NCBI RefSeq assembly: GCF_013408095.1
Contig: NZ_JACBZF010000001.1
Coordinates: forward strand, 806,001 to 870,000
Direction of reading: 5' to 3'
Length of the DNA: 64,000 nucleotides
From: Novosphingobium marinum
GTDB lineage: Bacteria > Pseudomonadota > Alphaproteobacteria > Sphingomonadales > Sphingomonadaceae
Below the pieces are notes generated by a model, which saw nothing but the letters and a program-made list of their open reading frames with translations, made no database searches and was not told where the DNA came from. Below, one piece after another: positions 37,828 to 46,901 of this stretch (positions are counted from its first letter, which is position 1; each line of letters begins with the position of its first letter). Position numbers and translations under genes: made by a program.

Positions 37828-38583
37828 ATGGGCCGGGTTCAAGGCAAGGTCGCGCTGGTAACCGGAGGCGGCTCCGGTCTCGGCGCCGCCGATTGCGAGG
37901 CGCTGGCGCGCGAGGGCGCGACCATCGTGGTGACGGACGTCAAGCTGGAGCCGGCGCAGGCCGTCGCCGACCGCATCGGCAACGGCGCGATCGCGCTGAC
38001 GCTCGATGTCGCGCAGGAAGACCAGTGGATCGCCGTCATGGGCGAGATCGAGAAGCGGTTCGGCCGTCTCGATATCCTCGTCAACAATGCCGGCGTGGTG
38101 CTTGTCGCCGACGTCGAGGAGACCACGCTCGAGCAGTATCGCTGGGTCAACGCGATCATGAGCGACGGCGTATTCCTCGGCTGCAAGTACGCGATTCCGC
38201 TGATGAACAGGAACGACGGCGGTTCGATCATCAACATGTCCTCTACCGGCGCGCTGCTCGGCTACCCGATTTTCCTCGCCTACTCCGCCGCCAAGGGCGC
38301 GGTGCGGTCGCTGACCAAGTCGGTCGCGGTGATGTGCCAGGAAAAGGGGTACAAGATCCGCTGCAACTCGGTGCACCCCGGCGCGATCGAGACGCCGATG
38401 GTACAGAGCGCCGAGGGCCGGGAGGCGAAGGACGTACCCGAACAGGGCGTACTTCCGCCTGGCACTCCGGGCCATCCATCCGACATCGCGGCGATGATCG
38501 TCTACCTCGCGTCCGACGAATCGCGCTTCGTCAACGGTGCCGAGATGGTGGTCGACAACGCGGTTACCATCCGGCCGTTCTGA
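37828..38583 (+). CDS. Short-chain dehydrogenase/reductase, hydroxysteroid-dehydrogenase-like
   Basis: This 251-residue SDR has GGGSGLGAADCEAL as cofactor loop, Ser139, Tyr152 and Lys156 in AYSAAKGAV, and LDILVNNAG. It resembles classical SDRs that include 3-alpha(20-beta)-hydroxysteroid dehydrogenases and cyclohexanol dehydrogenases; the exact substrate cannot be read. It is 38 bases after the previous SDR on the same strand and nearly touches the epoxide hydrolase start. Confidence 0.87.
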   Translation: MGRVQGKVALVTGGGSGLGAADCEALAREGATIVVTDVKLEPAQAVADRIGNGAIALTLDVAQEDQWIAVMGEIEKRFGRLDILVNNAGVVLVADVEETTLEQYRWVNAIMSDGVFLGCKYAIPLMNRNDGGSIINMSSTGALLGYPIFLAYSAAKGAVRSLTKSVAVMCQEKGYKIRCNSVHPGAIETPMVQSAEGREAKDVPEQGVLPPGTPGHPSDIAAMIVYLASDESRFVNGAEMVVDNAVTIRPF

Positions 38584-38584
38584 C

Positions 38585-39763
38585 GTGGCGCCGCAGCCGT
38601 TCCGCATCGAAATCCCGCAAGCGGCGCTCGACGACGTTGCGCAGCGGCTGGAGCGGGCGCGGCTGCCGCACGACTACGCCAACGAGGACTGGTCGTACGG
38701 CACGCCGACCTCGTACCTGCGCGAACTCGTCGACTACTGGCGCGACGAATACGACTGGCGCACGCAGGAAAAGGCGATCAACCGCTTCGACCATTACCGC
38801 GTAGAGGTCGACGGACTGCCGATCCATTTCATCCGGGCTCCGGGAAAGGGCCTCGCGCCGCGCCCGCTGATCCTTTCGCACGGCTGGCCGTGGACGTTCT
38901 GGGACATGCACGAGGTAATCGGCCCGCTTTCCGACCCGGCGGCGCACGGCGGCGATCCCGCCGATGCCTTCGACGTGATCGTCCCGTCGATGCCGGGGTT
39001 CGGCTTCTCCACCCCGCTGACGCGGACCGGGATCAACTTCTGGTCGACCGCCGACCTCTGGCACGAACTGATGACCGGCGTCCTGGGCTACGAGCGATAT
39101 TTCGCTGCCGGGGGCGACTGGGGCGCGCTCACCACGAGCCAGCTCGGCCACAAGTTTGCCGCTTCGGTCGATGCAATCCACATTTCCACGGTCGCGCCGC
39201 TGAGCCTGTTCGGACACGAGCGCCCGTGGGACGTCACCGGCGGGATGCTGGCTCCGGACGGACTGTCCGAAGACGAGCGCGAGGCCTTTCTCGCCTGGCA
39301 ACGCCGGATCGCCTCGCACGTCTGCGTGCAGGTCCTCGATCCGCAGACCCTTTCGTTCGGAATGCACGATTCGCCGGCGGCCCTGCTCGGCTGGCTGGTC
39401 GAACGGCGCAGGACCTGGGGCGACGCGCGCGAAGGACTGGACAAGGCTTTCGGCCGCGACTTCCTCATCACAACCGCGATGATCTACTGGCTGACCGAGA
39501 GTTTCGTCACCTCTGCCCGCTTCTATGCCGAGGCTGCGCGCCATCCCTGGGTTCCGTCGCACGATCGCGCGCCGGTAATCGAGGCTCCGACCGGCATCAG
39601 CCGGTTCACGCATGACGGTACCACGGGGCTCGGAGCCGGGCTGGAGAGCCAGTTCAACCTCGTGCTCGACCGCACGCACAATGTGGGCGGGCACTTCGCG
39701 CATGTCGAAGCGCCCGAGGCGGTCGTCGCGGATATCAGGGAGACGATGCGACCCTATCGCTGA
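38585..39763 (+). CDS. Epoxide hydrolase (EHN-type alpha/beta hydrolase)
   Basis: This 392-residue protein starts at a GTG 1 base after the SDR stop. It has an N-terminal epoxide-hydrolase domain (FRIEIPQAALDDVAQRL), the oxyanion-hole HGWP at 99-102, the nucleophile Asp178 in GGDWGA and a C-terminal GGHFAH with the catalytic His. It opens an epoxide with water to a diol. It suggests an epoxidised or ring-opened intermediate in the pathway. It is the last gene of the SDR-SDR-hydrolase transcript and converges on Rieske gene E. Confidence 0.9.
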   Translation: MAPQPFRIEIPQAALDDVAQRLERARLPHDYANEDWSYGTPTSYLRELVDYWRDEYDWRTQEKAINRFDHYRVEVDGLPIHFIRAPGKGLAPRPLILSHGWPWTFWDMHEVIGPLSDPAAHGGDPADAFDVIVPSMPGFGFSTPLTRTGINFWSTADLWHELMTGVLGYERYFAAGGDWGALTTSQLGHKFAASVDAIHISTVAPLSLFGHERPWDVTGGMLAPDGLSEDEREAFLAWQRRIASHVCVQVLDPQTLSFGMHDSPAALLGWLVERRRTWGDAREGLDKAFGRDFLITTAMIYWLTESFVTSARFYAEAARHPWVPSHDRAPVIEAPTGISRFTHDGTTGLGAGLESQFNLVLDRTHNVGGHFAHVEAPEAVVADIRETMRPYR

Positions 39764-39783
39764 GCGACGGGCCGCCATCGCTC

Positions 39784-41133
39784 TCAGCTTTCGAGCCAGC
39801 GATCCAGTTCGACGTGGAAGTGGCGCAAGCGCGCTTCCTGCTCGCACCACAGCGGGCCACGGAAACCTCGCGAACGGGCGCCCTTCTGCACGCTGGGCAG
39901 AAGGTCCGAATCCTGGTCGAGCACCTCGCCCATTCCGGGCGGCTCGCCAAGGCCGGTATGCGCGATCTCGGGACGGGTAGCGCCGGTCAGGTCGACCTCA
40001 TCGCCCAGCCCCATCCAGCCCGGCGCGCCATAGCCGGGCGCGTCGACGTGACGGTACATGATCGTCGTGTCGTAGGTGAATTTCTCCGGATCGTCCTCGT
40101 AGGGCTTGAACCGGTGCAGGAAAACCGCTTCCGGGTGGCAGCCGATCTGCGCGTTGGGAAACAGCCCGAAAATCGTGCTGTCGGTGAGCTGCGCGTCGGA
40201 AAACCGGTCGTAGTCGAGCCCCATCTCCTTCGCGCGCTTGCGCTTGGCGAGCGCTACCGCGGCGCGGCTTTCCTGCGCAGTGCCCTCGAAGCTGTCCGGA
40301 TCGACTCCTGCGTCCTTCAGAAGCATTGCGATGCCCGGATTGATGCCCTCCTGGTCGGAGAAGTGCGAGTTGGGCTGCGCCATCGGCACGAACTGGCGGC
40401 TGAACCCGCGTTCGTAGAGGTCGATATGCGTGCGATCGTCGATCACGCCCATCGTCTGCGGATGGATCGCATGGAGGTGATAGCTTTCGTAGAACGCGTC
40501 GATGCCGCCCTTCCAGTTCGCCGCCCAGTCCGACCGGCGATGCTGGACCACGTGCATCTTGTCAATCTCGTAGGTCTCGATCAGGGACAGGATCGGGGCG
40601 AGATATTCCTTCAGCGGCGGGGCCTCGTCCGACATGCAGATGAAGACGAGGCCGGCAGCTTCATCGGCCCGGATCGTCGAAAGGTCGGTACCGTGGCACA
40701 GGACCTCGGGACGGAACGTTTCCTCGTCCGTGACTTTGATGTTGCTGCCGTCGAGGCCGAACTGCCAGCTGTGAAACGGACAGGTGAAGCTGTCCTGGCT
40801 TCCCATCTCGGTGGTGACCAGCTGGCTGCCGCGATGCGGACACACGTTGTAATGCGCCGCCAGCGATCCGTCGTTCAGGCGAACGACGATGAAGCTTTCG
40901 GGTCCGATATCGAACTTGAACCAGTCGCCGGCTTCCTGAAGGTCGCTGGACGGACCGGCGAGCAGCCAGGTCTTGGTGAAGACCTTTTCCCACTCGCGAT
41001 CGAAGAATTCCTTCGAGGTGTACCGCGAGGGATCGGGCCGCTCGGACCCGTTGTCTATCGGTTCGGCATGGCGGTCGAAGGGATGCTCCGAATCCTTGTG
41101 AACCGCCCAGCTTCTGGGATCGTAGTTCACCAT
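39784..41133 (-). CDS. Rieske oxygenase alpha subunit E
   Basis: This 449-residue protein has the Rieske motif VCPHRGSQLV ... CPFHSW and the iron site NWKGGIDAFYESYHLHAIHPQ. It is a tandem paralogue of Rieske gene F: most segments match closely, including SRQFVP and GARSRGFRGPLW. It overlaps F by 7 bases. No beta subunit or electron-transfer gene is adjacent. The substrate is unknown. Confidence 0.9.
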   Translation of the reverse strand: MVNYDPRSWAVHKDSEHPFDRHAEPIDNGSERPDPSRYTSKEFFDREWEKVFTKTWLLAGPSSDLQEAGDWFKFDIGPESFIVVRLNDGSLAAHYNVCPHRGSQLVTTEMGSQDSFTCPFHSWQFGLDGSNIKVTDEETFRPEVLCHGTDLSTIRADEAAGLVFICMSDEAPPLKEYLAPILSLIETYEIDKMHVVQHRRSDWAANWKGGIDAFYESYHLHAIHPQTMGVIDDRTHIDLYERGFSRQFVPMAQPNSHFSDQEGINPGIAMLLKDAGVDPDSFEGTAQESRAAVALAKRKRAKEMGLDYDRFSDAQLTDSTIFGLFPNAQIGCHPEAVFLHRFKPYEDDPEKFTYDTTIMYRHVDAPGYGAPGWMGLGDEVDLTGATRPEIAHTGLGEPPGMGEVLDQDSDLLPSVQKGARSRGFRGPLWCEQEARLRHFHVELDRWLES

Positions 41134-42485
41134 TCACCCCGGTTCATCATGCGATCGAGCTCGCCGTGGAAGTGGCGCAGGCGACCCTCCTGTTCGCTCC
41201 ACAGCGGCCCCCGGAACCCGCGCGAGCGCGCGCCCTTCTGGACGATGGGGAGCAGGTCGGAATCCTGGTCGAGCACTTCGCCGAGACCCGGCGGCTCGCC
41301 CAGGCCCGTATGGACGATCTCCGGCCGAGTCTCCCCCGAAAGGTCGGTTTCGGGGCCAAGGCCCATCCACGCGGGCGCGCTGTATCCCGGTGCATCGACA
41401 TCGCGATAGAGGATGCAGGTGTCGTATGTGAACTGGTTGGGATCGCTCTCGTGCGGGAGGAAACGATGGAGGAAGATCGCTTCGGGGTGACACCCGATCT
41501 GCGTGTTCGGGAAGATCGAGTACACTACCGAGTCGCTGAGCTGGCTGTCGCTGAACTTCTCGTAGCCGAGGTCGAGATCGTCTGAGCGCTTGCGCTTGGC
41601 CTGCTGCACGGCAGCGCGAGTTTCGGCGGCAGTTCCCTGGTAAGTCTCAGGATCGATCCCGGCATCGCGCAGCATGAGCTGGATGCCCGGGTTGACCGTC
41701 TCTTGGTCGGGGTAGCGCTCGGCAGGCTGCGCGAACGGCACGAACTGCCGGCTGAGGCCGCCTTCCCACAGATCGATCTGCGTGCGGTCGTCCATCAGGC
41801 ACTGAGTCTGCGGGTGAACGGCGTGCAGGTGATAAATCTCGGCGAAGGCGTCGACGCCGCCTTTCCAGTTCGCCCCCCAGTCGGACTTGCGATGCTGCAC
41901 GACGTACATCTTGTCGATGTCGTACAGCTCGAGCTGCGGCAGGATCGGCGCGAGGAATTCCTTCAGCGGCTTGATGTTCTCGTCCATCGAGATGAACACG
42001 AGGCCGACCGCCACTTCACAGCGAACCGAAGTGAGGTTGCGGTCATGGCAAAGCACTTCCGGACGGAAAGTCTCTTCATCGGTAACCTTGGTATTGTGCC
42101 CCTCGAGGTCGAACTGCCAGCTGTGGAACGGGCAGGTAAATTGCTCGACAGTGCCGAAGTCGCTCTCGACAAGTTGGCTGCCGCGGTGCGGGCAGACATT
42201 GTAGTGCGCCTTGATCGCACCGTCCTCGCCGCGAACGACGATGAAGCTTTCGGGGCCGATGTCGAACTTGAAGAAGTCGCCCGGCTCGGGAATGTCGGAT
42301 GCCGGACCGGCCAGCAGCCAGCTCCTGGCGAAGACCTTCTCCCACTCCTCATGCGCGAACTCGTCGTCGTGATAGCGCGCCGGCGAAGGACGGTCAGTGC
42401 CGTTATCGATCTTCGGCGCACGCTTGTTGAACGGGTGCGGCGTGCCGACGTGAATGTTCCAGTCTTCGAAATCGAGCTTCATCAT
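41127..42485 (-). CDS. Rieske oxygenase alpha subunit F
   Basis: This 452-residue protein has the Rieske motif VCPHRGSQLV ... CPFHSW and the iron site NWKGGVDAFAEIYHLHAVHPQ. It is the upstream member of a tandem pair with gene E; the high similarity shows a recent duplication. GGAGAGGACAG precedes the ATG at 42485. An upstream frame extension runs into operator site 6 and was rejected. Confidence 0.9.
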   Translation of the reverse strand: MMKLDFEDWNIHVGTPHPFNKRAPKIDNGTDRPSPARYHDDEFAHEEWEKVFARSWLLAGPASDIPEPGDFFKFDIGPESFIVVRGEDGAIKAHYNVCPHRGSQLVESDFGTVEQFTCPFHSWQFDLEGHNTKVTDEETFRPEVLCHDRNLTSVRCEVAVGLVFISMDENIKPLKEFLAPILPQLELYDIDKMYVVQHRKSDWGANWKGGVDAFAEIYHLHAVHPQTQCLMDDRTQIDLWEGGLSRQFVPFAQPAERYPDQETVNPGIQLMLRDAGIDPETYQGTAAETRAAVQQAKRKRSDDLDLGYEKFSDSQLSDSVVYSIFPNTQIGCHPEAIFLHRFLPHESDPNQFTYDTCILYRDVDAPGYSAPAWMGLGPETDLSGETRPEIVHTGLGEPPGLGEVLDQDSDLLPIVQKGARSRGFRGPLWSEQEGRLRHFHGELDRMMNRGEW

Positions 42486-42587
42486 CTGTCCTCTCCGTCG
42501 TTGACGGGTTTCGATCTGTCGCCCTGCTCTTGCGGCAGTGTTGGCTTTACCCGCGAGCAGTGGAACCTCCGGGAATAGACACCCATT

Positions 42588-42605
42588 AAAAAACATGCAT
42601 GATTG
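42588..42605 (-). promoter_or_regulatory. Island operator site 6 (TetR-type), between Rieske F and VOC gene
   Basis: The minus strand reads CAATCATGCATGTTTTTT in the divergent region between Rieske gene F (102 bases) and the VOC gene (58 bases). One site could control both directions. Confidence 0.66.
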
Positions 42606-42663
42606 TTTGGCAAGGGCAATCGGACAAAATGCGCCCTGATTGCGACACGGGAGAGTATACACG

Positions 42664-43197
42664 ATGAGCAATATCTACGGCGACGTGTTCCAGGTAGCCT
42701 ACGTGGTCCCGGATCTGGACAAGGCGATTGCGCACTGGACGGAAAAGCTGTGCGTCGGTCCGTTCTTCACCTTTCCGCTTCCCCTGCCGTTTTCGTACCT
42801 CAAGATTCGCGACGACGATGTTGCGGGCGACACTCCCGTCTTCGGCGGCGTCGCGATATCGTTCAGCGGCGACATGATGATCGAGCTCATCCAGCCCGGC
42901 GAGGCGCACACGACCTACACCGAGTTTCTCGAATCGGGGCAGAGCGGCATCCACCATTTCGGCACCTTCACAGACCGGTTCGACGACGTCCTCGCCGATG
43001 CCCGGTCGCGCGGGACCCCGTTCCTTCTGGAAGGCGCTTTGCCGATGTCGCGGTTCGTCTATCTCGACACGTACGAGAAAGGGCTTTCGCCGATCATCGA
43101 GGTCGTCGAGCCGCATCAGCCGATGCTGGACACCTTCGCTATGATCAAGGACGCGGCAAAAGGCTGGGACGGCAAGGACCCGGTTCGCTCGCTCTGA
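42664..43197 (+). CDS. VOC-family protein
   Basis: This 177-residue protein has two VOC half-domains: FQVAYVVPDLDKAIAHWTEKL at the start, and GIHHFGTFTDRF with SPIIEVVEP later. The His of the second half and the Glu near the end fit metal ligands, but the first-half ligand position is Gln instead of His. It could be an isomerase or lyase; I cannot name its substrate. GGGAGAG lies upstream, with operator site 6 further up. Confidence 0.8.
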   Translation: MSNIYGDVFQVAYVVPDLDKAIAHWTEKLCVGPFFTFPLPLPFSYLKIRDDDVAGDTPVFGGVAISFSGDMMIELIQPGEAHTTYTEFLESGQSGIHHFGTFTDRFDDVLADARSRGTPFLLEGALPMSRFVYLDTYEKGLSPIIEVVEPHQPMLDTFAMIKDAAKGWDGKDPVRSL

Positions 43198-43208
43198 ATT
43201 GGTGGACG

Positions 43209-43229
43209 CCGCGCCCCGGCCGGGCGCGG
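43209..43229. terminator. Hairpin between convergent VOC and PQQ-dehydrogenase genes
   Basis: CCGCGCCC and GGGCGCGG form a perfect 8-base stem with a 5-base loop between the two convergent stops. It has no T tract, so it may act as a weak bidirectional terminator or RNA stabiliser. Confidence 0.4.
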
Positions 43230-43236
43230 TGCCTGC

Positions 43237-45393
43237 TCACTTACCCATGTTGGGCTTCACGGTCGAAGCCGATTCGCTGTCGTTCCTGCCCGAACGCAGC
43301 ATCTCGGCACGCGCCCGCACATACTGTCGCAGACCGGCCAGTTCCCTGTCGGTGAGTTCTCCGTAAGCGGGCATGCCGTTCGGCACGAGAATGCCATCGC
43401 GCACCACAGCGCGGAACGCCTGCTCGTTGGCTGCAATCATCGAGGTCCGAAGATCGGGTGCCGTGCCCCCGGCGATCGCACCGGTACCGTGGCAGACCGC
43501 GCACCGCATGTTGAATATGCCCTCGCCAAGTTCGGCAAGTTCGGGGTTCGGCATGTAATCGGCATCGGGAAAGGCCACGGGAGTGTAGGGCTCGTTTTCG
43601 GGCAGGGTCTTGTCGCCGCCAAGCGCGAACGTGAGCACGCGGCGCTTCTGCATGCGATAATCGATGCCGTACTGCTTGAACATCGGTCCGAAAAGGCCCG
43701 CGCTCGTGCCGATCCCGGCGATGACGGTCACGTACTGCTTGCCCTTGTGGCTGTAAGAGATCGGAGGCGCGACGACGGGCGCCTTCGCATCGTACTGCCA
43801 TGCCTTTTTGCCGGTCCCGGCATCGTAGGCAGTGAAGCTGCCGTCGGGCTGGCCGTGGAAAACCAGGTTGCCGCTGGTACTCAGGACGCCGCCCGTGAGG
43901 TGGACGGGCATCGGCAGTCGCCAGCGCGGCTCCTGCTTCACCGGGTCCCAGGCGATCAGCCACCCCGTCACGTCCTTGCCGCCGTCGCCGATCGCGTATC
44001 CGACGCCGGGGGAAAGTCCCATGCCCTCGGTGAACTCGAAATTCTCGGGCGTGATCCCGGCATCGTCGAACGTCACTTCAAGGTCGATTGCCGGGATGTA
44101 GACAAGGCCGGTGTCGGGGCTGAATGCCATCGGCATCCAGCTGTGCGCTCCGAGCGGTGTCGGCCGGAAGGTGACCGGTCCGCCTTCGTATCGCACGCCT
44201 TCGGCCTCTACGGGACGACCGGTTTCGAGATCGATCCGCTCCGCCCAGGTCACCTCGACGAACGGCTCGGCCGAGATCAGCTTACCGTCGGTGCGATCGA
44301 TGACGTAGAAGAAGCCGTTCTTGGGCGCGGTCATGACGACCTGGCGTTCCTCGCCGTCGATGACGAGGTCGGCCAGTTCCATGTCCATCGAGGCATTGAA
44401 GTCCCAGCTTTCGCCGGGATTGATCTGGTAGTGCCACTTGTACTCGCCGGTCTTCGCATCGAGAGCGACGATCGAACACAGGAACAGGTTGTCCCCTTCC
44501 CCCTGCGAGCGGATCTTGTGGTTCCACGGCGCGCCGTTGCCGGTGCCGAGAAGGATCTGGTCGTTCGCCTCGTCGTAGGTGATCGAATTCCAGACCGCAC
44601 CGCCGCCGCCCAGCTTCCACCATTCGCCTGACCAGGTCTTCGCGGCCATTTCCATGGCCTCGCTTTCAAAGCCGTCGGCGGGGTTGCCGGGGACGGTATG
44701 GAACTTCCAGAGATATTCGCCGGTGTCGGCATCCCACGCGGTCACGTAACCGCGTATCGGGCCGCTGTCGGCCCCGCCGTGCCCGATGATGACCTTGCCG
44801 TCGAACACGCGCGGCGCGCCGGAGATGAAGCGGAGCGCGTCGTCTTCCAGCGTCTTGGCCGTCCACACCGGCGCGCCCGTTTCCTCATCGAGCGCGATCA
44901 GTCGTCCGTCCTGCGTCGCGGTGATGACCTTGCCGTTCCAGTAGGCGATGCCACGGCTGCCCCAGCCCTGCCGCAGCTTCATGCCCGACGCCTGCGGGGC
45001 CTTGGGATCGTGAGTCCACTTCACCTCGCCGGTTTCTACGTCGATGGCGCGGATCACGCTGTAGCCGGTGGCGGTATAGATCGTGCCGTTCACTTCGATC
45101 GGCCCGGTCGCGGGGTTGCCCACGGGCAGGTCCAGCGCCCAGACCAGGCCCAGCTCGTCAACGTTGTCGGTGTTGATCTGGTCGAGCGGGCTGTGGTGCT
45201 GCTCGCCATAAGTGCGCCCGAAGGCAGGCCAGTCGCCGCCCGCGCTGTCGTCGCTCAGCTCGGCAAGCCATTCGGGCGTGCCTTGCTGGCCGGTAGCGCC
45301 GGTGGCGAAGGTGCCTGCAAGGGCGACGGCGGTTGCGATGCCCAGGGCAAGGCGGGTCCTGCTCGGACGGGTGGCAAGCGAACGGGTCTTCAT
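43237..45393 (-). CDS. PQQ-dependent alcohol dehydrogenase with C-terminal cytochrome c (quinohaemoprotein)
   Basis: This 718-residue protein has an N-terminal signal peptide (ending near residue 35), eight propeller blades with GTGNGAPWN and GDNL around the catalytic Asp, and a C-terminal c-type haem motif CAVCH at 631-635 with an axial Met at 674. It oxidises an alcohol to an aldehyde in the periplasm and passes electrons to a cytochrome. The vicinal Cys-Cys pair of methanol/ethanol dehydrogenases is replaced by RQ in RQGWGSRG. It is downstream of Rieske gene G. Confidence 0.92.
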   Translation of the reverse strand: MKTRSLATRPSRTRLALGIATAVALAGTFATGATGQQGTPEWLAELSDDSAGGDWPAFGRTYGEQHHSPLDQINTDNVDELGLVWALDLPVGNPATGPIEVNGTIYTATGYSVIRAIDVETGEVKWTHDPKAPQASGMKLRQGWGSRGIAYWNGKVITATQDGRLIALDEETGAPVWTAKTLEDDALRFISGAPRVFDGKVIIGHGGADSGPIRGYVTAWDADTGEYLWKFHTVPGNPADGFESEAMEMAAKTWSGEWWKLGGGGAVWNSITYDEANDQILLGTGNGAPWNHKIRSQGEGDNLFLCSIVALDAKTGEYKWHYQINPGESWDFNASMDMELADLVIDGEERQVVMTAPKNGFFYVIDRTDGKLISAEPFVEVTWAERIDLETGRPVEAEGVRYEGGPVTFRPTPLGAHSWMPMAFSPDTGLVYIPAIDLEVTFDDAGITPENFEFTEGMGLSPGVGYAIGDGGKDVTGWLIAWDPVKQEPRWRLPMPVHLTGGVLSTSGNLVFHGQPDGSFTAYDAGTGKKAWQYDAKAPVVAPPISYSHKGKQYVTVIAGIGTSAGLFGPMFKQYGIDYRMQKRRVLTFALGGDKTLPENEPYTPVAFPDADYMPNPELAELGEGIFNMRCAVCHGTGAIAGGTAPDLRTSMIAANEQAFRAVVRDGILVPNGMPAYGELTDRELAGLRQYVRARAEMLRSGRNDSESASTVKPNMGK

Positions 45394-45438
45394 AAGTCTC
45401 TTTTGATCCAGTGTGCGTGATCGGGCGGTGAACGAACC

Positions 45439-46806
45439 TCAGCGCATTCCGAGGTAGCGTTCGAGCTCGGCGTGGAAATGCCCGATGCGCTGCTCCTGTT
45501 CGGAGAGGATTGCGCCCTCGTAGCTCTGGCTCTCCACCCCGCGCTGGACGTCGCGGAACAGCGAAGCATCCTGGTCGAACAGTTCGCCGAGGCCGCCCTC
45601 TTCCCAGTCGATCACCTCGATCTGCGCCGGTTCCTTGCCCGAGATATCCCAGCCTTCGGGCAAGCCCATGTAGGCAGGCGGAAGGATGTCCGGATTGTCC
45701 TGCGGGTGCATCATGACGATGACGTCGAAGATGAACTTGCGCGGATCCGACGGATGCGGCCGGAAGTAGAGCATGCTGATCCCTTCCGGATGGATACCCA
45801 TCTGGATGTTCGGGAAAATGTCGTAGTTCCAGTCGTCGGTAAGCTGGTTGTCCGTAAAGCGCGAATAGTCGATGCCGAGCCGGTCGGCGCGCTCGCGCTT
45901 TGCCTTCTGGATCGCGGGGCGGACGTCTTCCATGCGGCCCTCGAACGAGTCGGGATCGAGGCCGACTTCCTCCATCATCGCCCTGAGCACGGGATTGAGG
46001 CCCTCATGCTCCATGCGCGGGCTCTGATGCGCGAACTTCGTGGTCATGCGGCTCATGCCGTTGGGGAAGAGGTCGATCTGCGCGTGGTAATCGTTGAAGA
46101 CCGGCAGGATCTGCGGATGGATCGAATGGACGTGATAGGCCTCGTTGAACCCGTCGACGCCGATCTTCCAGTTCGATTCCCACACCGCCTGCACGCGGCG
46201 CATGATCCGCATGTCGGCAATGCGGTAGGGTGCTGCATGCTCGGCAAGCGGGCCGATCTGCTCGATCAGCGGCCTTGCCTCGTCGTCCATGTTGATGAAC
46301 ACGAAACCTTCCCAGGTATCGCATCGCACCTCGCGCAGGTCGAGGTTCCGGCACAGGGCCTCGGGCCGGAAGGTCTCGCGGTCGGTGACTTCGGCGTTCT
46401 TCCCGTCGAGATCGAAGCGCCAGTTGTGGAAGCGGCAGACAAAGCCTATCGGTCGCGATCCGTCGGCATCGTCGACAAGGCGGTTACCGCGGTGCGGGCA
46501 GACGTTGTAGAATGCGCGGATTTTGCCGTCGTCGCCGCGTGCGACGACAAAGCTTTCCCGGCCGATCTCGAACTGCACGTAATCGCCCGGCTCCGGAATG
46601 TCCTCGTCGCGGCAGGCCCAGTTCCATACCTTGGGCCAGAGCAGCGCGCGCTCCTTTTCCATCCATTCGCGCGAGTAGTAGCGGTCTGGCGAGATCGGGC
46701 CGCAGCCATTGTCGACGAACGGCTGGCTCGCGCCGAAATCGTCGGGAGCCGCCTTCGGATCGACGACCCTCTCGCGAAGGTATTCTTCGAGGTTTGCTTC
46801 GGGCAT
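45439..46806 (-). CDS. Rieske oxygenase alpha subunit G
   Basis: This 455-residue protein has the Rieske motif VCPHRGNRLV ... CRFHNW and the iron site NWKIGVDGFNEAYHVHSIHPQ. It is more divergent from the others than E and F are from each other. It is 95 bases after the TonB receptor gene on the same strand and 45 bases before the PQQ dehydrogenase gene. The ATG lies behind a GGAGAATCC sequence. Confidence 0.9.
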   Translation of the reverse strand: MPEANLEEYLRERVVDPKAAPDDFGASQPFVDNGCGPISPDRYYSREWMEKERALLWPKVWNWACRDEDIPEPGDYVQFEIGRESFVVARGDDGKIRAFYNVCPHRGNRLVDDADGSRPIGFVCRFHNWRFDLDGKNAEVTDRETFRPEALCRNLDLREVRCDTWEGFVFINMDDEARPLIEQIGPLAEHAAPYRIADMRIMRRVQAVWESNWKIGVDGFNEAYHVHSIHPQILPVFNDYHAQIDLFPNGMSRMTTKFAHQSPRMEHEGLNPVLRAMMEEVGLDPDSFEGRMEDVRPAIQKAKRERADRLGIDYSRFTDNQLTDDWNYDIFPNIQMGIHPEGISMLYFRPHPSDPRKFIFDVIVMMHPQDNPDILPPAYMGLPEGWDISGKEPAQIEVIDWEEGGLGELFDQDASLFRDVQRGVESQSYEGAILSEQEQRIGHFHAELERYLGMR

Positions 46807-46863
46807 GGGGGATTCTCCGGAATTCTATTCGTTTGCGACCCGCCTCCCCCCAAGAACGGGTCC

Positions 46864-46894
46864 GGCCCCCGGCAGGCAAACCTGCGCGGGGGCC
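46864..46894 (-). terminator. Hairpin after the TonB-dependent receptor gene
   Basis: GGCCCCCG with CGGGGGCC, extended by CAGG/CCTG around a CAAA-type loop, forms a long G+C-rich stem directly after the receptor stop. There is no T run, so it may only attenuate read-through into Rieske gene G. Confidence 0.5.
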
Positions 46895-46901
46895 AAGCCT
46901 G

